From positions 27,365,419 through 27,429,418 of the forward strand of contig OZ020486.1 of NCBI GenBank assembly GCA_963971405.1: a stretch of 64,000 nucleotides of DNA. The letters are read 5' to 3'. The stretch is from Psococerastis gibbosa. Its lineage: Eukaryota; Arthropoda; Insecta; Psocodea; Psocidae. The notes below the pieces were generated by a model. The model did no database searches, was not told where the DNA came from, and saw nothing but the letters and a program-made list of their open reading frames with translations. Made by a program: the position numbers and the translations under genes. Positions 10,947-18,922 of this stretch are shown here, piece after piece (within the stretch, counting starts at the first letter, position 1; each line of letters begins with the position of its first letter).

Positions 10947-12152
10947 TTATTTGTATCCAGAATATGTTGCGTTTTGGCTCTGCCGCCTGTTCCACCGTTT
11001 GTAAGCTAAGTATTCGGGGGAGGGGGGCTGTGATTCCTCAATTTCGGTATGCTTGAAGAAGGACGGCTCGAATTCAACCCCATGGTGATGATCTTTGAAG
11101 GAGCAGGCGTGACTCCACTTACTGATAACTGGCCACAAGAGGGCGAGCAGGACTTTAACTGTTAAAATGAAGCCACCCCATATGGCAACGAGGAACAAGA
11201 CTACTTTCACTTTAATAGCCAGCAGCAGTCCAAAAATTGAGTGGAGATCTGAAAGTTAGGCGCAATTAGAAGCGAAATGAAGCCCTTCGTTACATGCCTT
11301 CCAACTCGATAACCAGGAGCTTAGCGCTATGTGAAAAATTGGCTTCATATCCATGTGATAAAGTAGATGAAACACTCCTCTACATTTCAATGCACAGCAT
11401 CTGCAAGTATTTTTGAAGGCGTGAAAAATGCACGGAAAAGTTAGGACTACTACTACATACTGTGTACATATTAAAATGTAGAGGAGCATTTCTTCAACTT
11501 CTAGATACTTAGCTTGGCCATCTCATTTATAATTCTAACATCAATATTTCATTAGAAATTCGACTTTGTAAAAAAATGTTCAGTAGGGTGTCTGATTTGC
11601 TTGGTCCATGGAGTCCGGACCCCCCCCCCCCCCGAGATAAATTTTTGTATGTAAACCTGTATGGTTTCAAGAATTAATCCATTCATTGGGGGGGGGGTGG
11701 TCCATGGAGGCCGGACCCCCCGAAATAAATTTTTGTATGTGAACCTGTATGGTTTGAAGAATTTATCCATTAATTCGTTAATAAAGTATGTAAAAAAAAT
11801 TGACCCCCCCCCCCCCGAAAGCAAAACCTGGGCACGACCTTGCTAACTTAGTTGTCTAAATAGCTTTTAATAATTAATTTAAGAGCATTTTATACAATAT
11901 GTACTGTATGGTCTGTATGTAGGCCTATTCATTGCTTTAGCTGTTAGATTCAAATGACAAGTTTTTCAACCCTACAAAAGCCTAGAACTATTATCCCTTA
12001 CATTGCATTCCGAAATAGAAATGACTCGAATAGAAAGTGTACTTACAGAAACCACCTACTAACTCGTGCTTCTTCTTTTTGGCTTCCACTTCATCAATAA
12101 ATGGACTTGATAATAAAATTACAGCTATGAGCAATAATACCATACAATTCAT
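10947..12152 (-). CDS. Small secreted/membrane protein (135 aa), two coding exons
   Basis: Coding exons are 12152-12047 and 11248-10947. ATG is at 12152-12150. A TTTCAG acceptor lies 3 bases upstream of ATG, so a 5'-UTR intron is likely. The donor is T/GTAAGT and the acceptor TTTCAG; the split codon is T|AT and the frame is continuous to TAA. The protein starts with a signal peptide (about residues 1-24, MNCMVLLLIAVILLSSPF...), followed by KKKK. A long hydrophobic segment follows (about 49-77, containing VKVVLFLVAIWGGFILTVK). The polar tail has HHH, QPPSPEYLAYKRWNRR and a final YSGYK. The architecture resembles arthropod-specific small secreted or membrane proteins, perhaps cuticle-associated. 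I do not recognise the family and infer no function. The splice sites make the gene model strong. Confidence 0.8.
11575..11840. repeat. G/C-run repeat with internal duplication
   Basis: Two adjacent units both begin GTCCATGGAG(T/G)CCGGACCCCCC and continue AATAAATTTTTGTATGTRAACC and TGTATGGTTT (about 11603-11699 and 11700-11775). A C-run and AGCAAAACCTGGGCACGACC close the block. The TCCGGACCCCCC junction is shared with the elements at 23507, 41033 and 62124. It lies in the intron of the 10947-12152 gene. Confidence 0.6.
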
Positions 12153-12440
12153 TTTCTGAAACAAAATTATAAATCATATGTGAAGATGTGCCAATAAGAA
12201 CTGTTGGGCTTTTATTTTATTTATCGTATATGAAGTAGAGATTCATTACACATTCTTTAGAGGCATTACACAATTAGAATAGAGCTATGGTCTATGTAAC
12301 ACCGTGACATAATAACCTAATAAAGATCTGATAGAGGATCCTCTCTGTTGATCAGTGTTCTATTTGGGGTGTTGTGGTCAGAAACATGCGCCCGCCAGCC
12401 ACGTTACTCCCTACTAATGAAGATAAGGTACCTACCATAC

Positions 12441-12580
12441 AGGCCCCCCCCCCCAAAAAAAATGGTAAATCTGTTGTTAATTAATTTATTACGCTCTGAT
12501 TTAATCGATACTACATGTGTTTTTCATATTTTGACCCACAACTACCCCCCCCCCCCCCAAATGGGCTGGATCCGTCCCTG
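12441..12580. mobile_element. G/C-run repeat ending GGATCCGTCCCTG
   Basis: A C-run at 12437-12446 and another at 12544-12558 flank an AT-rich interior (GTTAATTAATTTATTACGCT and ATCGATACTACATG). The end AAATGGGCTGGATCCGTCCC matches, inverted, the element starting CAGGGACGGATACAGCCCAT at 51148. Confidence 0.6.
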
Positions 12581-13203
12581 ACCTTGTAGGGCTGGGTGAA
12601 AAAATTGTCCTCTTATGTTGAGTCTCGAATCTTGTGTCCGTGTCAGTCTAGTTCTATACTAACTGGCCTATTCTTGACCCAATAGCCTACCTTTCTAAAT
12701 AATAAAATCAGAGTGACTAGTAAATTCTTCTAAAAATACCATATTAGAAAAATTGGGCTCTAATGAGAATGTCAGCAAAGTATTTTTATTTTTCGCGCAT
12801 TTCTTTGGCTTTCACCATTTGAAGACGTCATCAGGGGAATATCGGGCTTAGTCAACACTAAATTCGTGGCAAATGTAATTTTAAACTAAAAAACCTTCTA
12901 CACATGGCATTATTATTGTCTTCTATGATTGGAACAATCACTGATACCTTTACAAAATTTGTAATAATAATAATAGTCGATTGGGCCGATAACCCAATGA
13001 CTCTGTAATTAGCTCATTTCGTTAGCCGCTTGAAGCTGCCCAAGATTGGATCATGGGCCTTGTCTGTGCCATCAAGAGAGAGGAAGGATCGTTACCAATG
13101 GTGGATCCACGGGTGGGGGGGGGTGGGGTCATGACACCTAAATGAGTAAATTTATAAGATACAATAAGATAAAATAAAAATAAAAAAACTCAACTTTTCA
13201 ACT

Positions 13204-13349
13204 AAGGCGGGGTTTCCACATACGTAAATGATCAATAGTAAATGTGGTATTGACGTTTTAGCAGACTTTAAAGACATACTAAAAATGTTTGCTACCACGT
13301 CAAAACCATATTTACCATTGACCATTGACTTATGTGGAAACCCCGCCTA
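13204..13349. mobile_element. Fold-back family A, copy with flanking AACTA
   Basis: The palindrome runs from AAGGCGGGGTTTCCACATAC to its mate GTATGTGGAAACCCCGCCT, allowing a few mismatches. The arms carry GTCAATGGTCAATGGTAAAT-type sequence. The core is TTTTAGCAGACTTTAAAGAC...AAAATGTTTGCTACCACGTC. AACTA lies directly outside both ends and could be a target-site duplication. There is no coding capacity. Confidence 0.85.
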
Positions 13350-13994
13350 ACTAACAAAAATTACCTTTTAAACTTTCAAACAACAGCTTGTGACCCTCCT
13401 CCTTAATTTTCAGCTGAAAGCGCCCTTGATCGTTACCCCGGGAGCCACTCGATCATTCTTTTATTTTCGGCATGCCAAAGCATTTGAATTGAGATCAGAT
13501 AATCGCCTGTCGAGTCCCTGCCTCAAATGCTTTAACTATTTTACTGTGAATTACTAAGCAAACGGTGCTAAGCCTGCGTTGGGGAACCGAAAATTAGTAA
13601 TGTGGGCATATGGCGGCATAAAACACGTTGCTTTTAAATAAATCGTACTTACCACTCCTAAAATTTGGTAAGCAAATCCCCAGGTACTATAGATAATTAC
13701 TATTCAATAATACAACAAGCGACAATCTCTTTCACAGCTCTTTAAAAACTGCACGCTACAAACCAAAATAGGCAGGTGTGGAAAGTTTTAATGCTTTTAG
13801 CACGCCCCTCTCCTGCAGCCAACCTTAGGTCCACTCTCACACTGCAAACAACAACTTGCATGCTAATCACATTAGTTAGCAACTCCCTTTCCAATCTGGA
13901 ATGTATATGCTTAGAACAGCAGGCCCAAACGAAGCATATTTATCCCAAAAAGTTACCTAATAGCCACGGCATTATTCTTTAAATGCCTCTTCTA

Positions 13995-14125
13995 TCAAAG
14001 ATTCGCGATTATCAAGGTAATTTGGACATTGGGGACTGTTGCTTGTTCTATCTTCCCTTGGATTATTGCATGCAGAAGGCGATACTTTTCGTTCAAAATG
14101 ACATGGCCGAAGTATGTGTATGAAG
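13995..14125 (-). pseudogene. LINE reverse-transcriptase C-terminal remnant
   Basis: On the minus strand a short frame reads TYFGHVILNEKYRLLHAIIQ, then GKIEQATVPN, to a stop at 13997-13995. The pattern FGHV-x6-Y-x-LL-x2-IIQGKIE is the conserved end of many LINE reverse transcriptases (usually YxGHVMR...YxLLxxIIQGKIEGKR). The upstream part has no matching open frame, so the copy is a decayed fragment. The C-terminal GRR part is also lost. Confidence 0.6.
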
Positions 14126-14317
14126 TATGGCACGATATCTCCAGCGCAGCATTCATTCTGTCTACGGCATACTGGGCCCGAATTATTTAGAAAAAGCCAA
14201 CATGAAAAATCTGGAGAGAAGGAAGGGTACCAGAAAAATTGAGAATTAAAACCATGTACTGTATATCTGCCAATTATAGGAGCAAAATTTTGCCTAAAAT
14301 GCTCAAAGACAAACTGG

Positions 14318-14850
14318 GGAACAAAAGGGCCTGTAGAGTAGTGGTACAGACTCCGACTTTTACCCGAAAGGTTGTTCGAGTCCCACACTGGCTACACTTT
14401 CTGGCCATGCTTCAGAGGGCATGGAAAGTAGACGGTCCCGGGCATGGGCGCCGGTTCCATAAGGCTTGGTATGGCCTGGGCCATACCAATATTCAGATTG
14501 GTATGGCTGAGCCATACCAATAATTTTAGGAATAACCACCTCATATTTTAGTGTAGCCTAAGTTATTTTGATATTTTTTTTATTTTTATTTATTTTTATT
14601 GAAATGATAGCTACAGAGTGAAGCCATATATTTATTGGGGGAGAGGGGGGGGGGGGCAAATTGACTCCTTCCCCCCGAAAAAAAGATTTCCTCGGTGTTA
14701 GGCCATACCAATAATTTTCACAATTCGGCGGATTCCATGGTCCCGGGTCATATCAGTTGAGTGTAAGAGAGGGCTGTACCGCCCTAACTCCGCTATAGGT
14801 TGGCTTAGTAATAGAACAACAAAAAGTCAAGATTTATTTATTTAAGGGCC
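14318..14850 (+). mobile_element. SINE family 2 split by an inserted element
   Basis: The head is CTGTAGAGTAGTGGTACAGACTCC (A-box like), then GAAAGGTTGTTCGAGTCCCA (B-box like), then GGCCATGCTTCAGAGGGCAT. It continues to GGTCCCGGGCA near 14450. After an insertion the body resumes at TCCCGGGTCATATCAGTTGA near 14742 and ends at CCGCCCTAACTCCGC, TTGGCTTAGTAATAGAAC and an A/T tail. Reverse-strand copies lie at 15885-16012 and 37545-37740. Confidence 0.7.
14451..14741. mobile_element. Element inserted in SINE 2
   Basis: The segment interrupts SINE family 2. It holds repeats of GCCATACCAATAATTTT (near 14509 and 14702), their inverted mate TTGGTATGGC (near 14469 and 14498), and a G-run near 14645 with CCCCCCGAAAAAA. 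It ends close to ATTCCATGGTCCCGGG, where the SINE body resumes. The class is unknown. Confidence 0.5.
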
Positions 14851-15884
14851 GAGGGCGTAAGTATGAATTCTCAGGCAAAGAGGGAAAAATACTGTATTTA
14901 GCAAACTGACTGACAGGGTAGCTTAAAAAGCAGAAATTCAGCAAGTAGGCGTTGTATAACACAAAAAATAAACGGTTTCAGATTCTCATCTAGTTGGTAC
15001 CTAGTAGGCTACATAATAGCCTATTTTTATTTTAATAAAATTGAAGTTGAGCAACGCCGAGTATATTGGAAATTACTTAGCGCTAAATTTTACTTGCTTG
15101 AACAAACAAAAAAATAGTGTTTTAATAAAACTTGCTATAATAAAAATGGTTTTATACTAACACTACAGTGGGTTTCTTTGATAAAGTTAATTTCTTAGCT
15201 ATTATTTGGGTGATTAGGTATTATAATATTTTAGTTTCGTTTAACTAATAATACTAGTAGTTAGGTACCTATAGTTGTTTTAACAATTTCATTATATCAA
15301 AGCACTAATTTTTTGTTTGCTGATTAAAATGAACTACCACAAAAGTCCTATTATTTTTTCTATTTTGCTTCCTTTGTGAAATTGGCCAAATCATGTTCCT
15401 ATGTCCCTAGGCCAATGCAAAAAATTGTGGTTGCCTCGTCTTTTTTGAAACAATTAAGCCTACCGCCGTAGCACGATGCATGCTGCATGAAAGCTTCAAG
15501 TAAAATCAAACAACGTTTCATAACTGATTAGTTTTAGGCTGCCTTTTTAAACAACTTAGATATGAAAAGCGGTTCTGTGATAGGTATAGGACAAAAAATC
15601 GGAGATCCCGTTATACAAAACTGATTGCAAGCAACAAAGCTACAACTACCAACCTACGTAATAAGGCCAGACTTTTCTATAGTAGGTACGAATCCCACTG
15701 TTAAAACCTTCTGTTGCCTGTACCAGCTGTGCGGTTATAGGCCTCCCCAGTATCGTACATTCCTTGTTTCAATGGAAGATACGATACGTTTTCCTATCCA
15801 CAATGTATTTTTCCAACTATTTTTCCCTTAGTTCCTTAGCTAGGTATCATCATCATTGATCATCCCTATTGACTTATAAATAAA

Positions 15885-16012
15885 TAAATAAGGACTTCTT
15901 GTTGTTTCTATTACTAAGCCAACCTAGTGGAGTTAGGGCTATAAAGCCCTCGCTTACACTCAACTAGGAAGGCCCGGGACCGCCTGCTTTACATGCCCTC
16001 CGAAGAATGGCC
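15885..16012 (-). mobile_element. SINE family 2 fragment
   Basis: Reverse copy: TTTCTATTACTAAGCCAACC, GTGGAGTTAGGGCTAT, ACACTCAACTAGGAAGGCCC, GGGACCGCCTGC and CCCTCCGAAGAATGGCCA. The tRNA-like head is missing where the nested palindrome region begins. Confidence 0.65.
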
Positions 16013-16046
16013 ACAAACTTACAGGCCCCACCACCACATCGCTTAA

Positions 16047-16997
16047 TAAGGTGCGGTTTCCACCGACCTCTAAGTGCAAAATACACATACGGTGACGTGG
16101 TAGCAGACATTCAAGACTTAGGCGGGTTTTCCGACGACCTATCATTGCAGAATGCACATGACATTGACGGAAATTTGAATTTTTCTTTTTATAGAAATCT
16201 ATTAAAATGTTTGTACTTAACATATCCCATGACGCCATTTTTTAATTTTAGTTTGTTTGTTTGTGACTTTAGGCGGGGTTTCCATATACGTCAATGGTCA
16301 ATGAGAAATATGGTTTTGACGTGGTAGCAGACATTTTTAGTAAGTCTTAAGGCGCCCATTCCACCGACCGGCTAGGGCTATTTACAAAAACGGTGACGTG
16401 GTAGCAGACATTCAAGACTTAGGTGGCGTTTCCGCCGACCTCGCATTGCAGAATGCAAATGACATTGACGGAAATTAGAATTTTTCTTTTTATAGAAATA
16501 AGCTATTAAAATGTTTGTACTTAACATATCCCATGACGCCATTTTTTAATTTTAGTTTGTTTGTTTGTGATTTTACTGTATGATCATTAATTGATCCATT
16601 TTAACTATGGCATAGAGGAAAATAAACATTTCCGTCAATTCTGCAATGCGAGGTCGGTGGAAACCCCGCCTAAGTCTTGAATGTCTGTCACGTCACTGTT
16701 TTTATAAATAGCCCTAGCCGGTCGATGGAATGGTCGCCTAAATGTAACCTGCTAAAACGTCAATTTCATATTTCTCATTGACCATTCACGTATGTGGAAA
16801 GCCCGCCTTACTCAATGATCATTGATCAATTTTAACTAGGCCTAGAGTAAAACAAAAATTTCCGTCAATGTCATTTGCATTCTGCAATGAGAGGTCGGTG
16901 GAACACCGCCTTTGTTAATGAGCTGAGTATGAGTATCTGCTACCACGTCACCGTATGTGTATTTTGCACTTAGAGGTCGATGGAAACCGCGCCTTAT
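16047..16997. mobile_element. Five concentric nested family-A palindromes
   Basis: Left half-elements start at 16047 (AAGGTGCGGTTTCCACCGAC), about 16119 (TTAGGCGGGTTTTCCGACG), 16270 (TAGGCGGGGTTTCCATATAC), 16348 (TAAGGCGCCCATTCCACCG) and 16419 (TTAGGTGGCGTTTCCGCCG). The mates end, in exactly reversed order, at about 16673, 16740, 16810, 16912 and 16997. Most shell junctions occur just after a GACGTGGTAGCAGACATT core. The second and fifth left units are about 150-bp direct repeats of each other (both with GAATGCAXATGACATTGACGG and CATATCCCATGACGCC). Confidence 0.8.
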
Positions 16998-17136
16998 GAG
17001 GAATATTGGATGTACCGCCATCCACCAATGCAGTTTCCCTTACTGTCACTTTTAAACCGATGTTGGGAACCGCCATTAATACAAAAATTAATGTTGTTGC
17101 AATAATTATTTAGATACGGCAGTTACTGAAAATCTG

Positions 17137-17575
17137 CTTCGGTGGCAAGGTGGTAGTCTACTTGGGCGAGTCTCTACACACCTTCGGAAACATAAGTCGT
17201 AACTTGACACAAGTACCTATTAGGTACACACGGACAATTCTCCCAGTTGCGATTTGCCGACGTCTTCGTAGTAGTCATAGGGCTAGCAGTGGATTTCTGA
17301 AGCTGAACCGCACGAAAGTGCACCGTTTTCTCCAAGACACGGCAGATCATAGAAATATTCTGAATCTAACTCTGTAATTTTGCACTGTATATTACACCAA
17401 GACAGCCTTATCCCTACAATGGAAAAGACATCGGCAAATCGCGTATGACAGAATCGTCCGCGTGTGTACCGGGCCTTAGGTTATATTTAGTGGGCCGACT
17501 GAAGAGGTCAATTGAATACATTCATTAAATTTTTTGTATGAGATTAACCTTTTTTTATTTAAAAAAAAAAAAACA
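17137..17575 (+). mobile_element. SINE family 1 copy interrupted by a MITE
   Basis: The head is TCGGTGGCAAGGTGGTAGTC (a good A-box), followed by GCGAGTCTCTACAC and GTAACTTGACACAAGTACC. The body breaks at CTATTAGG near 17224 and resumes at TTATATTTAGTGGGCCGACT after 17470. It ends in GATTAACC and an A-rich tail. Confidence 0.75.
17223..17470. mobile_element. MITE with GGTACACACGGAC tips nested in SINE 1
   Basis: GGTACACACGGACAATTCTC...GCGATTTGCCGACGTCTT on the left pairs with AAGACATCGGCAAATCGCG...CCGCGTGTGTACCGGGCC on the right. The same terminal sequence bounds the 41837-43361 element. TTAGG is present at both junctions with the SINE and may be the target duplication. Confidence 0.8.
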
Positions 17576-18840
17576 AAATGATGGCCTCGAAGTCCACATT
17601 GGCCCGGCACGTTTTTTTTTTTTTTTGTCTTGAAACCCCTCGACGTAAGCCTAGTCCCATAGGAATATTACATTCAATTGTAGTTGATCTTATGTTTGTG
17701 TGGCTCATATTTACACATTGGGAACTCGTACATACAATGGGAAACATTGCATATGCTTAAGGGCCCCTGTGCCTATTATTTTGCGAGTAGCCGTAGCAAT
17801 TAAGCGTGCCTTCTACTCGTAGATAAATACTGCCTTCAGTAAAAGTGAAAAAATTTCATAAAGATTTTGTCTAACATTGTAGTAAGCCTATTATTCCACA
17901 CCCCCCCCCCCCCCTACACTTTCCCCCTTCAACCCCTAATTCACATGAGTGCTTAAAGCGTTAGAAATTGTCTATAAACTCAATGCTCCATCATAACATT
18001 CTCAGTATTACAATATTGTCACTAATATATCTAGGCTATATGACTGGATTAGTTTATTAATTATTAAATAATAAAAATATTAGATTAAGTTAATGTTTCC
18101 ACCATTTCAACAAAATAAATAATAATAGTTTTGATACAAAGAACACATAGCCCATTGTTACGTAAAACAAAATAATCATTTGACAATGACCCGAGGCAAG
18201 GGTGAAATCCGCCCCTATACCTGAGTAAAGATGAACGGCAACATCGTTTAAATGATGCATGAGATGGCACCACATATAGAAAAATTTCAATTTTTTTTCT
18301 CGAAAACTGTTGAGGTTATAAACAATTTAATTAAATAGGTACCTAAAATCGGTATCCTTTTTTTGGTTTAGGTTGGAAAAGGGACGGGGAGCGCACTGGA
18401 AAACAAGGGCAACCAAGAGCCATCTAAAACAGTTCGCCCATTGTACCTATCTATCATTTTTATCATGTTATGATATATTTTGAGATACGCGTATATCGAC
18501 CACCCGTCACTCCGTTATAATGGTCAAGCTAGTCCATAGTAATTTTTAGGGCATTGCTTAGACATATAGTGCGATTTGCCAATAGCCCACAAACTGAATA
18601 TTTCTTCTGAACTATGTGATACAAGACAAATTTTAATACAGAAAAAATATAGGCTATAATTTTTTCTGTGGTGTACCTGATGACTAATATTGTTGGGTCG
18701 CGGCCACCCTCTATCTGTCCATGTTTAGTTACCATATAGCTTTTAGTTGCTCGATTCATCTTTAACGAATGGTAAAGGCAGGTACAGGCGCCAAGGATAT
18801 AATCCTGATGACCCACATGGGATTTTTTGTGCTCGCCAAG
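17576..18840. other. No gene recognised
   Basis: Intergenic sequence with T-run 17611-17626 and a long C-run at about 17902-17916. The open frames are short and lack splice context. Confidence 0.45.
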
Positions 18841-18842
18841 TT

Positions 18843-18850
18843 GATAAAAG
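18843..18850 (+). promoter_or_regulatory. Candidate TATA-like box
   Basis: GATAAAAG lies 73 bases before the ATG of the secreted-protein gene, with a TCAT initiator-like site about 30 bases downstream. Spacing fits a TATA promoter, but the motif is weak evidence alone. Confidence 0.35.
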
Positions 18851-18922
18851 GGCGGTGCGCCTGGGGTTCTAGGCTCTTTCATCCCCTGACCTACCCTGCA
18901 CTAGTTGCCCAACCCTTCCGGT

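Noticed and set aside
13972-14388. 138-codon minus-strand frame
   Set aside because: It joins reversed SINE 2 sequence to the LINE remnant, whose real reading frame is a different one.
16007-16327. Overlapping open frames on both strands
   Set aside because: They fall inside nested palindromes, where mirrored sequence gives chance frames on both strands.
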